Positions 9,842 to 19,524 of a DNA stretch of 64,000 nucleotides are shown piece by piece. The stretch is from Pyruvatibacter mobilis (GTDB lineage Bacteria; Pseudomonadota; Alphaproteobacteria; CGMCC-115125): NCBI RefSeq assembly GCF_012848855.1, contig NZ_CP051630.1, positions 1,095,501 through 1,159,500 of the forward strand, in the 5' to 3' direction. The notes under the pieces are model-generated. The model saw only the letters and a list, made by a program, of their open reading frames with translations, did no database searches and was not told the DNA's origin. The first letter of the stretch is position 1; every line of letters starts with the position of its first letter. Both the position numbers and the translations under genes were made by a program.

Positions 9842-11179
9842 ATGGCGTCGGCTGCTGAACAGCTTGCAGCAAATATCAATTTCTCCTCCTTCGCGAAGGC
9901 GGAAGAACTCAAGAAGCGCATCTGGTTCACGCTGGGTGCGCTTCTGGTGTACCGGCTGGGCACCTACATCCCGCTGCCGGGCATTGACCCGGTCGCGCTG
10001 GCGCAGCTGTTCGAGCAGCAGCAGGGCGGCATTGTCGGTATGTTCGACATGTTCGCTGGCGGCGCCGTGGGGCGCATGGCCATCTTTGCGCTCAACGTCA
10101 TGCCGTACATTTCGGCATCCATCATCATGCAGCTGATGACCGCGGTTGTGCCGCGGCTTGAGCAGCTGAAGAAGGAAGGCGAGGCGGGCCGCAAGCAGAT
10201 CAATCAGTATACGCGCTACGGCACGGTCCTGCTGGCGACGTTGCAGGGCTACGGCATTGCCGTCGGCCTTGAGAGCGCGGGCAATGTGGTGATCGATCCG
10301 GGGATGTTCTTCCGGGTCACCACTGTCATCACGCTGGTCGGGGGCACCATGTTCCTGATGTGGCTGGGTGAGCAGGTTACAGCGCGCGGTGTGGGTAACG
10401 GTATCTCGCTGATCATCTTCGCTGGCATTGTGGCCGAGCTACCGGCTGCGCTCGTGGGCACGCTGGAGCTGGGCAGGCAGGGGGCTCTGTCGACCTTGGT
10501 CATCGTCGGCTTCCTGCTGATGGCCGTTGCAGTGATCGCGTTCATTGTCTTTGTCGAGCGGGCGCAGCGGCGCCTTATCGTCCAGTACCCAAAGCGTCAG
10601 GTCGGCAACCGCATGTTTGGCGGTGACTCATCCCACCTGCCGCTGAAACTGAACACAGCTGGTGTCATTCCGCCCATTTTTGCCTCGTCGCTGCTGCTTC
10701 TGCCGGCGACGGCAGCGGGCTTCACTGTGGCGGATGGCACGAGCCCTGACTGGCTGACGACCGTCACGACGCTGCTAGGCCATGGTCAGCCGCTCTACAT
10801 GGCGCTGTATGCAGCAGGCATCGTGTTCTTTGCGTTCTTTTACACCGCTCTGGTGTTCAATCCGGCGGAAACGGCGGATAATCTGAAGAAGTATGGTGGT
10901 TTCGTGCCGGGTATCCGTCCGGGTGAGCGGACCGCCGAGTATATCGACTATGTGTTGACACGCCTGACGGTGGTGGGTGCGGCCTATCTTGTCATTGTGT
11001 GTCTGCTTCCCGAGTTCCTGGTGTCTCAGTATGCGGTGCCGTTCTATTTTGGTGGCACCTCGCTGCTGATTGTCGTGAGCGTCACCATGGATACGGTTTC
11101 CCAGATCCAGAGCCATCTGTTGGCGCATCAGTATGAGGGCATGGTCAAGAAGTCCAAGTTGCGAGGGGGGCGTCGATGA
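9842..11179 (+). CDS. secY: Preprotein translocase subunit SecY
   Basis: 445 residues with ten predicted membrane helices. SecY forms the protein-conducting channel with SecE and SecG in the inner membrane. Recognisable blocks: [14 protein letters not shown] near the first helix, [14 protein letters not shown] in the plug/TM2 region, [21 protein letters not shown] in the cytosolic loop and [17 protein letters not shown] after TM8. TAAGGAG lies upstream of the ATG. The end overlaps adk by four bases. Confidence 0.98.
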   Translation: MASAAEQLAANINFSSFAKAEELKKRIWFTLGALLVYRLGTYIPLPGIDPVALAQLFEQQQGGIVGMFDMFAGGAVGRMAIFALNVMPYISASIIMQLMTAVVPRLEQLKKEGEAGRKQINQYTRYGTVLLATLQGYGIAVGLESAGNVVIDPGMFFRVTTVITLVGGTMFLMWLGEQVTARGVGNGISLIIFAGIVAELPAALVGTLELGRQGALSTLVIVGFLLMAVAVIAFIVFVERAQRRLIVQYPKRQVGNRMFGGDSSHLPLKLNTAGVIPPIFASSLLLLPATAAGFTVADGTSPDWLTTVTTLLGHGQPLYMALYAAGIVFFAFFYTALVFNPAETADNLKKYGGFVPGIRPGERTAEYIDYVLTRLTVVGAAYLVIVCLLPEFLVSQYAVPFYFGGTSLLIVVSVTMDTVSQIQSHLLAHQYEGMVKKSKLRGGRR

Positions 11180-11754
11180 ACCTGATTTTCCTTGGACCGC
11201 CAGGTGCCGGTAAAGGCACGCAGGCGGGCCGTGTGCAGGAGGCCCATGGGCTTGTGCAGCTGTCTACTGGTGACATGCTCCGCGCGGCCGTGGCTGCCGG
11301 CACAGAGATCGGCAAGCAGGCAAAGGAAATCATGGAACGCGGTGACCTTGTGCCGGATGAGGTTGTGGTGACCATCATTTCTGACCGCATCGAGGAAGAC
11401 GACTGCAAGAACGGCTTCATCCTGGATGGTTTTCCTCGCACGACGGGTCAGGCGGAAGCGCTGGACAAGATGCTGGCGGAGAAGGGTCTCAAGCTTAACG
11501 CTGTGATCGAAATCCGTGTGGATGACTCGATCCTTGTGGACCGCATCCGGTCGCGCATTGCGGAAACCGGCGGCGACCGCGCGGATGACAATGAGGAAAC
11601 GCTGAAGAAGCGTCTCGAGGTCTATCACGCGCAGACGGCGCCGCTGATCCCGTATTACGAGTCGCAGGGTAAGCTTCTGGTTGTGGACGGTATGAAGTCC
11701 ATCGATGACGTGACCCGCGATATCGAGGACAAGATCGGCCTGGCCACTGCGTGA
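11176..11754 (+). CDS. adk: Adenylate kinase (short, lidless type)
   Basis: 192 residues. Catalyses ATP + AMP to 2 ADP. The P-loop [10 protein letters not shown] is at residues 7-16, the AMP-binding STGDMLR follows, and the segment [21 protein letters not shown] shows that the zinc/long LID domain of 215-residue adenylate kinases is absent. ATGA overlap with secY indicates coupled translation. It ends the spc part of the cluster. Confidence 0.97.
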   Translation: MNLIFLGPPGAGKGTQAGRVQEAHGLVQLSTGDMLRAAVAAGTEIGKQAKEIMERGDLVPDEVVVTIISDRIEEDDCKNGFILDGFPRTTGQAEALDKMLAEKGLKLNAVIEIRVDDSILVDRIRSRIAETGGDRADDNEETLKKRLEVYHAQTAPLIPYYESQGKLLVVDGMKSIDDVTRDIEDKIGLATA

Positions 11755-11755
11755 G

Positions 11756-11774
11756 TCGATGGGAAAACCATCGA
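11756..11774 (+). other. Hairpin just after adk
   Basis: TCGATGG and CCATCGA form a 7-bp stem around the loop GAAAA, two bases after the adk stop. No T run follows, so it is a weak terminator at best; it could protect the 3' end of the spc transcript or mark a processing site before the alpha-operon promoter. Confidence 0.4.
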
Positions 11775-11842
11775 TAAAACAGTGGTTTGGCTGTGATTTT
11801 TGATGAATCGGTGCGGCGGCGTAAATGCCGGCGCATCAATGG

Positions 11843-11870
11843 TTGACTGGAACTGAACGAAACCTATAAT
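11843..11870 (+). promoter_or_regulatory. Sigma-70 type promoter of the alpha operon
   Basis: A -35 box TTGACT (11843-11848) and a perfect -10 box TATAAT (11865-11870) are separated by 16 bases. This is the best match to the housekeeping promoter consensus seen in the window and lies 165 bases before rpsM, so rpsM-rpsK-rpoA-rplQ can be transcribed independently of the upstream superoperon. The long leader contains a seven-T run at 11949-11955. Confidence 0.8.
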
Positions 11871-12034
11871 CCGCGCCTCCGCAAAGGTCAGAATCGCGGA
11901 TTTCCGCGCCGTTCCTACTCCTCAACGTTGGGGTGGGCACGCGAGCGGTTTTTTTGTGTATCTGAACCCCGGCTTGGGTCCCATCTGGGAGACCGGCCGG
12001 ACAGGACAAGCGGCACTTTTGGAGAAACGTAGCA

Positions 12035-12403
12035 GTGGCTCGTATCGCAGGCGTCAATATCCCGACGAACAAGCGCGCGCTCATCGCGCTGACTTACATT
12101 CATGGCATCGGCAACTCGAAGGCTGCCGAAATTCTGGACACCGTGAACGTGCCGCATGACCGGCGTGTGAACGAGCTGTCGGATGCCGAAGTGATCCAGA
12201 TCCGTGAAGTGATCGACCAGAACTATCTGGTGGAAGGTGACCTGCGCCGCGAAGTGGCGATGAACATCAAGCGCCTGATGGATCTCGGCTGCTACCGCGG
12301 CCTGCGTCACCGTCGTGGCCTGCCGGTCCGCGGTCAGCGCACCCACACCAATGCCCGCACCCGCAAGGGGCCGGCCAAGCCGATTGCCGGTAAGAAGAAG
12401 TAA
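12035..12403 (+). CDS. rpsM: 30S ribosomal protein S13
   Basis: 122 residues from a GTG start, beginning with [25 protein letters not shown], and ending in the basic [24 protein letters not shown] tail that contacts tRNA in the P site. A GGAGAAACG site precedes the GTG. First gene of the alpha operon. Confidence 0.98.
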   Translation: MARIAGVNIPTNKRALIALTYIHGIGNSKAAEILDTVNVPHDRRVNELSDAEVIQIREVIDQNYLVEGDLRREVAMNIKRLMDLGCYRGLRHRRGLPVRGQRTHTNARTRKGPAKPIAGKKK

Positions 12404-12478
12404 TCAGGTTTTCTGCCGGCGCGGTCCTGAGGCTCTTGCAGGGGCACGCCGCCGGCAATCAAAAGGCAAAGCAACACG

Positions 12479-12868
12479 ATGGCAAAAGACGCAACCCGCA
12501 TTCGCCGCCGCGAGCGCAAGAACATCTCTTCGGGCGTGGCGCATGTGAATTCGAGCTTCAACAACACCATGATCACCATCACGGATGCGCAGGGGAATGC
12601 GATTTCCTGGTCGTCCGCGGGTGCCATGGGCTTCAAGGGCTCGCGCAAGTCCACCCCGTTCGCCGCGCAGGTTGCTGCGGAGGACGCGGGCAAGAAGGCT
12701 GCGGAGCACGGCATGAAGACCCTGGAAGTCATGGTCTCCGGTCCGGGGTCGGGGCGTGAGTCCGCCCTGCGTGCCCTGCAGGCGTCCGGCTTCACCATCA
12801 CGAGTATCCGGGACGTGACGTCGATCCCGCATAACGGTGTGCGTCCCAAGAAGAAGCGCCGCGTCTAA
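12479..12868 (+). CDS. rpsK: 30S ribosomal protein S11
   Basis: 129 residues with [20 protein letters not shown] and the C-terminal [22 protein letters not shown]11 forms part of the mRNA exit channel. In E. coli rpsD follows here; in this genome rpoA does, so S4 is encoded elsewhere, as is usual in alphaproteobacteria. Confidence 0.98.
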   Translation: MAKDATRIRRRERKNISSGVAHVNSSFNNTMITITDAQGNAISWSSAGAMGFKGSRKSTPFAAQVAAEDAGKKAAEHGMKTLEVMVSGPGSGRESALRALQASGFTITSIRDVTSIPHNGVRPKKKRRV

Positions 12869-12941
12869 CACGCGCTCCTTCGACGGGTCATCCGTCACCC
12901 AACGGATTTCGAAATTCGCGGTCTTCCCACTATTGGGGTGT

Positions 12942-12963
12942 CCCCGGCGCCTCGGGCGAGGGG
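12942..12963 (+). other. Leader hairpin upstream of rpoA
   Basis: CCCC-GG-CGCC pairs with GGCG-A-GGGG around the loop TCG in the 144-base rpsK-rpoA spacer. The stretch just upstream (12901-12940) resembles the rpsM leader (11895-11935): both contain CGGATTTC, a TTCC-ACT pyrimidine stretch and TTGGGGTG in the same order. It may be an attenuator or processing element. Confidence 0.45.
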
Positions 12964-13012
12964 AGTTCCGGCAAGAGCCGGGCAGGGCCGCATGATCAAC
13001 GAGGCTAACAAC

Positions 13013-14029
13013 GTGATCCAGAAGAACTGGCAGGAATTGATCAAGCCGAACAAGCTGGACATCCAGCCCGGCCGTGACGCCCAGCGTGTTGCCACCGTGG
13101 TTGCGGAGCCGCTTGAGCGTGGCTTCGGCCTGACGCTCGGTAATGCCCTGCGTCGTGTGCTGCTGTCGTCGCTTCAGGGCGCGGCCGTGACGTCGGTGCA
13201 GATTGATGGCGTTCTGCACGAGTTCTCGTCTGTTGCCGGTGTCCGCGAGGACGTGACCGATATCGTCCTCAATATCAAGCAGATGGCTCTGCGTATGCAT
13301 GCCGAAGGGCCGCGCCGCATGACGCTCGTGGCCAATCAGGCGGGTGAGGTCACCGCCGGCATGATTGAGGCTGGCGCCGACATTGAGATCCTGAACCCGG
13401 ATCTCGTGCTTTGCACCCTCGACCAGGACTCTGAAATCCGCATGGAGTTCACGGTCAACACCGGCAAGGGCTATGTGGCGGCCGACCGCAACCGTCCGGA
13501 CGATGCGCCGATCGGCCTCATCCCGGTAGACAGCCTGTTCAGCCCGTGCCGCAAGGTGTCCTACAAAGTTGAGAACACCCGCGAGGGCCAGATTCTCGAT
13601 TACGACAAGCTGACCCTGACTGTTGAGACTGACGGGTCGGTGACGCCGGATGACGCCGTGGCCTTTGCTGCGCGTATCCTGCAGGACCAGCTCCAGACCT
13701 TCGTGAACTTCGAAGAGCCGCGTCCGGAGCAGGTCGTCGAAGAGCGTCCGGAGCTGGAATTCAACCCGGCGCTGCTCAAGAAGGTGGACGAGCTGGAACT
13801 CTCCGTTCGTTCGGCCAATTGCCTGAAGAACGACAACATCGTCTATATCGGTGATCTCATCCAGAAGACCGAAGCGGAGATGCTCCGTACGCCGAATTTC
13901 GGCCGCAAGTCGCTGAACGAGATCAAGGAAGTGCTGGCTCAGATGGGTCTCCACCTCGGCATGGAAGTGCCGAGCTGGCCGCCGGAGAACATCGAAGAAC
14001 TGGCTAAGCGTTACGAGGATCAGTACTGA
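13013..14029 (+). CDS. rpoA: DNA-directed RNA polymerase subunit alpha
   Basis: 338 residues from GTG 13013, reading [18 protein letters not shown], the usual alphaproteobacterial start, with GAGG eight bases upstream. An in-frame ATG at 12992 would add seven residues. The N-terminal assembly domain ([28 protein letters not shown]) is followed by a linker and the C-terminal domain ([37 protein letters not shown]) that contacts UP elements and activators. Confidence 0.97.
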   Translation: MIQKNWQELIKPNKLDIQPGRDAQRVATVVAEPLERGFGLTLGNALRRVLLSSLQGAAVTSVQIDGVLHEFSSVAGVREDVTDIVLNIKQMALRMHAEGPRRMTLVANQAGEVTAGMIEAGADIEILNPDLVLCTLDQDSEIRMEFTVNTGKGYVAADRNRPDDAPIGLIPVDSLFSPCRKVSYKVENTREGQILDYDKLTLTVETDGSVTPDDAVAFAARILQDQLQTFVNFEEPRPEQVVEERPELEFNPALLKKVDELELSVRSANCLKNDNIVYIGDLIQKTEAEMLRTPNFGRKSLNEIKEVLAQMGLHLGMEVPSWPPENIEELAKRYEDQY

Positions 14030-14069
14030 GCGCGTAACGGATAACATCCGCGCTTGAGGAGAAAGAACA

Positions 14070-14489
14070 ATGCGTCACGGCAAAGCCCATCGCAAACTGA
14101 ACCGCACCGCCTCGCACCGCAAGGCGATGCTGGCCAATATGGCCGTCGCGCTCATCAAGCATGAGCAGATCGTCACCACCCTGCCGAAAGCCAAGGAGCT
14201 GCGTCCCTTTGTGGAAAAGCTCGTGACACTCGGCAAGCGCGGCGATCTCAACGCCCGTCGCATGGTCTATTCCAAGCTGCCGGAAAAGCAGTGGGCGCAG
14301 AAGCTGTTTGACGTGCTGGGTCCGCGTTACGCGGAGCGTCCGGGCGGGTATATCCGCATCATGAAGGCCGGCTTCCGCTACGGCGATAACGCGCCGCTAG
14401 CCGTGATCGAGTTCGTCGACCGCGACCCGGCTGCCAAGGGTCAGGACTCCGGTCCGGACCTGTCCGCCGAGGAGCAGGACGCCGCCTGA
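14070..14489 (+). CDS. rplQ: 50S ribosomal protein L17
   Basis: 139 residues, starts [24 protein letters not shown], with an acidic C-terminal extension ([13 protein letters not shown]). L17 is near the tunnel exit. Last gene of the alpha operon; a terminator follows 25 bases later. Confidence 0.98.
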   Translation: MRHGKAHRKLNRTASHRKAMLANMAVALIKHEQIVTTLPKAKELRPFVEKLVTLGKRGDLNARRMVYSKLPEKQWAQKLFDVLGPRYAERPGGYIRIMKAGFRYGDNAPLAVIEFVDRDPAAKGQDSGPDLSAEEQDAA

Positions 14490-14514
14490 GGCATCTTGCA
14501 GAGATGATTTACGG

Positions 14515-14547
14515 AGGAGGCGGTCCCATGTGGCCGCCTTTTTCTTT
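14515..14547 (+). terminator. Rho-independent terminator of the ribosomal superoperon
   Basis: AGGCGG (14518-14523) pairs with CCGCCT (14534-14539) and is followed by TTTTTCTTT. It lies 25 bases after the rplQ stop, where the alpha operon is expected to end. Confidence 0.8.
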
Positions 14548-14672
14548 GGCCGGAAGGTGATGACCTGCGTCTTCACCAATCAGCGGCTTGGTGGTTGCGC
14601 CTCTGGGTGCCGCTGCCACATCCTGTTGATCATGCCATCTGACGCCATGTGACCAGTCTAGAGGTTTGCCGA

Positions 14673-16091
14673 ATGAGGAAGATGTCCGCCGCCCTGATGT
14701 GTGCCGCGTTTGCGGCTTTCATAGCGTCGGCAGTCCCTGGTGCCGCGCAGGTGGTGCCCCGGTCCCAGGCGGAGATCGACCTCTCCTTCGCGCCGCTTGT
14801 CAAACGTGTGGCGCCGGCTGTCGTCAATGTGTTCACCAAGCGCGTGGTCCGGGAACAGGCCCAGTCTCCCTTTGCCAACGATCCGTTCTTTCGCCGTTTC
14901 TTCGGCGACCGTTTTTCGTTCGGTGTGCCGCGGGAGCGGGTGCAAAGTTCGCTGGGCTCCGGGGTCATTGTCGGTGCCAATGGCATCATCGTCACCAACA
15001 ACCATGTGATTGCGGAGGGTGACAGTTTCACGGTGGCACTCGCCGACAGGCGTGAGTTTGAAGCAGAACTGTTGCTGGCCGATGAGCGCACGGATCTCGC
15101 GATCCTGAAGATTGACCCGGGCAGTGAGCAACTGCCGACCCTCAGTTTCGGTGATTCCGATGCGCTGGAAGTGGGGGACCTGGTTCTTGCTATAGGCAAT
15201 CCCTTCGGTGTCGGGCAGACGGTGACCAGCGGCATCGTGTCGGCGCTCGCGCGCACGCAGGTAGGTGTGAGCGATTACCAGTTCTTCATCCAGACGGATG
15301 CGGCCATCAATCCGGGCAATTCGGGGGGCGCGCTGGTGACGATGGATGGCCGGTTGGTTGGCGTAAACACGGCGATCTTCTCGCGGTCAGGCGGCTCCAT
15401 CGGTATCGGGTTTGCCATTCCAGCCAACATGGTGCGGCTTGTGGTTGCCTCCGCGCAGGATGGCGGCAATGGGAGGGTTGTGCGTCCCTGGTTGGGAGCA
15501 TCGGTCCAAAGCATCACCAGTGAGCTTGCGCAATCCCTCGGTCTTGACCGGCCAGGTGGGGCGCTGATCGGGGATGTATATCCCGGCGGCCCTGCGGATC
15601 GGGCGGGACTTGAGACCGGCGATGTGATCCGCCGCCTGGATGTCCACGACATCGTCGACGAGAACACGCTGCGCTACCGCCTTGCAACGCGTGAGATAGG
15701 CTCCAGTGTCGAGGTCGAGTACTTGCGTGCAGGGCGGCAGCGGACGGGAACCTTGCGCCTTACAGCGCCCCCTGAGCGCCCGGCACGGGATGAGACGCTG
15801 CTGGAGGGCCCGCATCCGTTCTCCGGCGCCAGGGTGGCCAATCTGTCGCCGGCGCTTGCGGAGGAAATCCGCCTTGATCCCATGCTGTCGGGCATCGTTG
15901 TAACGCAGGTGGTGCGCCGCAGCCCGGCCAATCGGCTTGGCCTGCAACCGGGTGACATCATCCTGGGTATCAATGATGCGCGTGTTGAGAGTGTGGATGC
16001 GCTGGAAGACGCGTTGTCGGGTGGCGGCCGCAACTGGCAGGTCTCTGTGCGGCGCGGAGATCAGGTATTCAATACGACAGTACGCCTCTAG
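14673..16091 (+). CDS. Periplasmic Do-like serine protease (DegP/DegQ family)
   Basis: 472 residues from ATG 14673, which has GAGG eight bases upstream and gives an immediate signal peptide (MRKMSAALMCAAFAAFIASA...AAQ). The trypsin-like domain carries a full catalytic triad: His111 in TNNHVIAEGD, Asp141 in ERTDLAIL and Ser217 in NPGNSGGAL. Two PDZ domains follow, one around residues 270-350 (GALIGDVYPGGPADRAGLETGD) and one at the C-terminus (RRSPANRLGLQPGDIILGIN). Periplasmic protein quality control is the expected role. The choice between degP, degQ and degS-like naming cannot be made from sequence inspection. Confidence 0.93.
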   Translation: MRKMSAALMCAAFAAFIASAVPGAAQVVPRSQAEIDLSFAPLVKRVAPAVVNVFTKRVVREQAQSPFANDPFFRRFFGDRFSFGVPRERVQSSLGSGVIVGANGIIVTNNHVIAEGDSFTVALADRREFEAELLLADERTDLAILKIDPGSEQLPTLSFGDSDALEVGDLVLAIGNPFGVGQTVTSGIVSALARTQVGVSDYQFFIQTDAAINPGNSGGALVTMDGRLVGVNTAIFSRSGGSIGIGFAIPANMVRLVVASAQDGGNGRVVRPWLGASVQSITSELAQSLGLDRPGGALIGDVYPGGPADRAGLETGDVIRRLDVHDIVDENTLRYRLATREIGSSVEVEYLRAGRQRTGTLRLTAPPERPARDETLLEGPHPFSGARVANLSPALAEEIRLDPMLSGIVVTQVVRRSPANRLGLQPGDIILGINDARVESVDALEDALSGGGRNWQVSVRRGDQVFNTTVRL

Positions 16092-16127
16092 CTTCTGGCA
16101 GCGGCAAAATCGGATATGGTGCCGCCC

Positions 16128-17438
16128 ATGTCCGATCTCTTTCAGCAGGCAGGCCTTGAGGCCGATGCACCGCGCCCCCTGGCGGACCGGCTGCGGCCGG
16201 TGGCGCTTGGCGAGGTAGCCGGGCAGGATCACCTGGTGGCGGACGACGCCCCGCTGGGTCGCATGGTGGCAAGCGGCCGACTGAACTCCGTGATCCTGTG
16301 GGGTCCCCCGGGAACCGGCAAGACGACCATCGCCCGCCTGTTGTCTGCAGCCGTACCGCAGATGGAGTTCGTCCAGATATCGGCGATCTTTTCAGGCGTG
16401 GCTGACCTGCGGAAAGTCTTTGACGCGGCGAAGGCGCGGCGGGCGACCGGCCGGGGCACGTTGCTGTTCGTGGATGAGATCCATCGCTTCAACCGGGCCC
16501 AGCAGGATGGCTTCCTGCCACATATGGAAGACGGCACCATCATCCTCGTTGGCGCGACGACTGAAAACCCGTCTTTCGAGCTCAATGCGGCCGTCCTTTC
16601 CCGTGCTCAGGTGCTTGTTTTGCGTCGCCTTGATGACGTGGCGCTGGAAACTCTTCTCACGCGTGCGGAAGCTCTCGAAGGGCGGCCCCTGCCTCTTACT
16701 GCTGAAGCCAGAGACGTGTTGAAAGCGATGGCCGACGGCGATGGGCGGTTCCTTCTCAACCTTGCGGAAGAACTGTTTTCGTTGCCTTCCGATGCGGACG
16801 CCCTGGATGCCGCGGCCTTGGCCGAGACCGTGCAGCGCCGTGCGCCTGTTTATGACAAAGGACAGGACGGTCATTACAACCTGATAAGCGCGCTTCACAA
16901 ATCCGTACGCGGATCGGATCCGGATGCGTCTCTTTATTGGCTGGCGCGCATGCTGACCGCCGGTGAGGATCCGCTCTATATCGCCCGGCGGTTGGTGCGT
17001 ATGGCAATTGAAGACATTGGCCTCGCGGATCCGCAGGCTGTGCTGCAAGCAAATGCGGCCAAGGATGTCTATGACTTCCTCGGCAGTCCTGAGGGAGAGC
17101 TGGCGCTTGCGCAGGTTGTGGTGTATCTCGCGACCGCCCCCAAATCCAACGCGGCCTATGTGGCGTACAAGGCCGCCATGCGGCTTGCGAAGGAGACCGG
17201 TTCCCTGATGCCGCCGCGGCACATCCTCAATGCTCCAACGCGGCTGATGAAGGAGCAGGGGTATGGGGCAGGGTATGAGTACGACCACGACACGGATGGC
17301 GGTGTGTCGGGGCAGGACTATTTCCCGGATGAGATGTATGAGCGGCCTGTGTTCTATCAGCCACCGGAGCGCGGTTTCGAGCGCGAGCTGAACAAGCGGC
17401 TCGCCTATTTTGCGAAGGTAAGAGGTAGCCGGACATGA
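16128..17438 (+). CDS. rarA: Replication-associated recombination protein RarA (AAA+ ATPase)
   Basis: 436 residues. A clamp-loader-like AAA+ ATPase acting at stalled forks. The Walker A GPPGTGKTT is near residue 60 and the Walker B LLFVDEIHRFNRAQQD follows; the C-terminal MgsA domain includes DGHYNLISALHKSVRGSDPDASLYWLARM and GQDYFPDEMYERPVFYQP. I use ATG 16128 (MSDLFQQAG), the usual family start; ATG 16116 would add four residues. The stop overlaps crcB by four bases (ATGA), opening a coupled run of four genes. Confidence 0.95.
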   Translation: MSDLFQQAGLEADAPRPLADRLRPVALGEVAGQDHLVADDAPLGRMVASGRLNSVILWGPPGTGKTTIARLLSAAVPQMEFVQISAIFSGVADLRKVFDAAKARRATGRGTLLFVDEIHRFNRAQQDGFLPHMEDGTIILVGATTENPSFELNAAVLSRAQVLVLRRLDDVALETLLTRAEALEGRPLPLTAEARDVLKAMADGDGRFLLNLAEELFSLPSDADALDAAALAETVQRRAPVYDKGQDGHYNLISALHKSVRGSDPDASLYWLARMLTAGEDPLYIARRLVRMAIEDIGLADPQAVLQANAAKDVYDFLGSPEGELALAQVVVYLATAPKSNAAYVAYKAAMRLAKETGSLMPPRHILNAPTRLMKEQGYGAGYEYDHDTDGGVSGQDYFPDEMYERPVFYQPPERGFERELNKRLAYFAKVRGSRT

Positions 17439-17815
17439 ACATGGTTCTGGCCATTGCCCTGGGTGGCGGCTTGGGAGCGGTTGGCCGTTATGCAGTCGGC
17501 GCCGGCGCGCTTGCTCTCATGGGGCCTGGGTTTCCCTTCGGCACCCTCGCAGCCAATGTCGTCGGTGGCTTCCTGATGGGGGCAGTCGTTGAAGCCGGGG
17601 CGCTCAAGTTTTCCTATTCCCCGGAGCTGCGGGCGTTTCTGACTGTCGGTCTGCTTGGCGGCTTCACCACCTTCTCGGCATTCTCCCTGGAGAGCGCGTT
17701 GATGATCCAGCGCGGCGAATGGGCCCTGGCATTCGGGTATGTGGCAATGTCGGCTCTGTTTTCCATTGGCGCTTTGTTTTGCGGCCTGTGGCTGATGCGC
17801 GGAGTGCTGTCATGA
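17435..17815 (+). CDS. crcB: Fluoride ion channel CrcB/Fluc
   Basis: 126 residues, four membrane helices. It has the family motifs GGGLGAVGRYAVG at the N-terminus, FPFGTLAANVVGGFLMG, and GGFTTFSAFSLE, which lines the F- pathway. Dual-topology dimers export fluoride. No crcB fluoride riboswitch is visible since the gene overlaps rarA by four bases. The stop again overlaps the next start by four bases (ATGA). Confidence 0.95.
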   Translation: MNMVLAIALGGGLGAVGRYAVGAGALALMGPGFPFGTLAANVVGGFLMGAVVEAGALKFSYSPELRAFLTVGLLGGFTTFSAFSLESALMIQRGEWALAFGYVAMSALFSIGALFCGLWLMRGVLS

Positions 17816-18810
17816 GCGGTGTGCAGACAATCCAGGTTGAGGCCGGTGATGACGGGATGCGGCTTGACCGCTGGTTCAAGGCCCGGTTCCCGGGGCTTGG
17901 TCATGGGCGGCTGGAGAAGTTGCTGCGGACCGGTCAAGTTCGGGTAGATGGCGGCCGGGTAAAGGGCTCCACGCGCCTTGAGGAAGGCCAGGCCGTGCGT
18001 GTGCCGCCTTTGCCGGACAATGCCGACGCCGCGCCGCAGCGCAGCAGCAAGCCCCGGAAGGCGGCTTCTCAGGACGGGTCCTTCCTCCGGGATCTCGTGC
18101 TCTACAAGGATGGTGATGTGATCGTCCTTAACAAGCCAGCGGGTTTGGCAGTGCAGGGCGGCTCCCGGACCGACAAGCACATTGATGCCATGCTCGACGC
18201 CCTTGCATTCGATGCGCCGGAGCGGCCGCGGCTGGTGCATCGGCTCGACAAGGATACGTCCGGTGTTCTGGTCTTGGCGCGCTCGCGGGATGCGGCGGCC
18301 AAGCTTGGCCGTGCGCTCAAGCGCCATGACACGCGGAAGATCTACTGGGCCCTGGTCAATGGTGTGCCGCGCCCGCAGCGCGGGACCATCAATCTGTCAC
18401 TGGCCAAAGCGGGCACGGAAGGGCGCGAGCGGGTTCACGCGGCGGAAGATGATGACTTCGACGCGCGCCACGCCATCACGCATTACGCCACCGTTGCGCA
18501 GGCCGGGCAGAAGCTTGCCTGGGTCGCCTTCATGCCGGTGACCGGACGCACGCACCAGATCCGCGCGCATGCTGTTGCCATCAAGACGCCAATTGTGGGG
18601 GATGGAAAATACGGCGGGTCTGAGGCTCATCCGGGCGGCGAGATCCCTCGGAAGATGCACCTGCATGCGCGTGAGCTCACCATCCGTCATCCAAAGGGCC
18701 ACATGATCACCGTCGTCGCGCCTTTGCCCGAACATATGCGCAAGACGTGGGATCTGCTTGGCCTTAACCCGAATGACGACGAAGACCCCTTTGCGGAGCT
18801 TGAAGCATGA
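17812..18810 (+). CDS. rluC: RluC-family 23S rRNA pseudouridine synthase
   Basis: 332 residues. An N-terminal S4 RNA-binding domain (GMRLDRWFKARFPGLGHGRLEKLLRTGQVRVDG) precedes the catalytic domain with HRLDKDTSGVLVLARS, whose Asp is the nucleophile that isomerises uridine, and MPVTGRTHQIRAH. The start is ATG 17812, four bases inside crcB; a longer frame from 17719 would lack sense. RluC modifies positions 955, 2504 and 2580 in E. coli; the exact target here is an inference from family. Confidence 0.93.
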   Translation: MSGVQTIQVEAGDDGMRLDRWFKARFPGLGHGRLEKLLRTGQVRVDGGRVKGSTRLEEGQAVRVPPLPDNADAAPQRSSKPRKAASQDGSFLRDLVLYKDGDVIVLNKPAGLAVQGGSRTDKHIDAMLDALAFDAPERPRLVHRLDKDTSGVLVLARSRDAAAKLGRALKRHDTRKIYWALVNGVPRPQRGTINLSLAKAGTEGRERVHAAEDDDFDARHAITHYATVAQAGQKLAWVAFMPVTGRTHQIRAHAVAIKTPIVGDGKYGGSEAHPGGEIPRKMHLHARELTIRHPKGHMITVVAPLPEHMRKTWDLLGLNPNDDEDPFAELEA

Positions 18811-19505
18811 GCCTGACTTTCATCGTGTTTGACTGCGATGGCACTCTTGTGGACAGCCAGCATGCCATCACGACCGCAATGGTCGAGAGTTTCGAGACCC
18901 TGGGGCATGTGCCGCCGGCGCGTCAGGACATCATGTCGGTCGTCGGGATTTCCCTGGTGCCGGCAATTGCCCGTCTGATGCCGGATCATGAGCCGCATGT
19001 TCATGATGCCATGGCGGAAAGCTACAAGTCGGTCTATGGGCGCATGCGGGCCTCGGGCCAGACACAGGAGATCCTGTTTGACGGGGCGCACGATGCTGTG
19101 ACGCGTTTATCTGGGACTGACGCATTACTGGGGGTTGCGACCGGCAAGTCCCGGCGCGGTGCGGAGAACATCCTCAAGGAACATGGCCTGCGGCATCATT
19201 TCCTCAGTGTACGAACGGCTGATGATGGACCCGGCAAGCCGGATCCGCACATGCTGAAGCTGGCCATGGCTGATGTGGGTGCAGATCCGCATGAAACCAT
19301 CATGATCGGCGACACGACCTATGACATGGAGATGGCGCGCGCGGCAGGTGCTGGAGCTATCGGGGTCTCGTGGGGCTACCACCCGGTTGATGTTCTGCAC
19401 GCATCCGGCGCCCATGAGGTGATTGACGATTTCGCGTCGCTTGATGACGCGGTCGCGCGGGTGCGCGCGCAGCTCGGCGCCGGTCTATCGGCGCTGCAGG
19501 ACTGA
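18807..19505 (+). CDS. HAD-superfamily hydrolase, phosphoglycolate phosphatase-like
   Basis: 232 residues. Motif I is VFDCDGTLVDSQHAI (nucleophile and acid Asp pair), motif II/III region ATGKSRRGAENILKEHGL and GKPDPHMLKLA, motif IV GDTTYDMEMARAAGAG. The cap insertion is the helical type of the Gph group. ATGA overlap with rluC suggests one transcript. Substrate unknown; alphaproteobacteria commonly keep it between rluC and the ATP12 gene. Confidence 0.88.
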   Translation: MSLTFIVFDCDGTLVDSQHAITTAMVESFETLGHVPPARQDIMSVVGISLVPAIARLMPDHEPHVHDAMAESYKSVYGRMRASGQTQEILFDGAHDAVTRLSGTDALLGVATGKSRRGAENILKEHGLRHHFLSVRTADDGPGKPDPHMLKLAMADVGADPHETIMIGDTTYDMEMARAAGAGAIGVSWGYHPVDVLHASGAHEVIDDFASLDDAVARVRAQLGAGLSALQD

Positions 19506-19524
19506 CAAACTGAAGGACCGGAGA

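Noticed and set aside
12404-14047. Open frame antisense to rpsK and rpoA (547 codons)
   Set aside because: Opposite to genes of certain identity; no plausible protein family.
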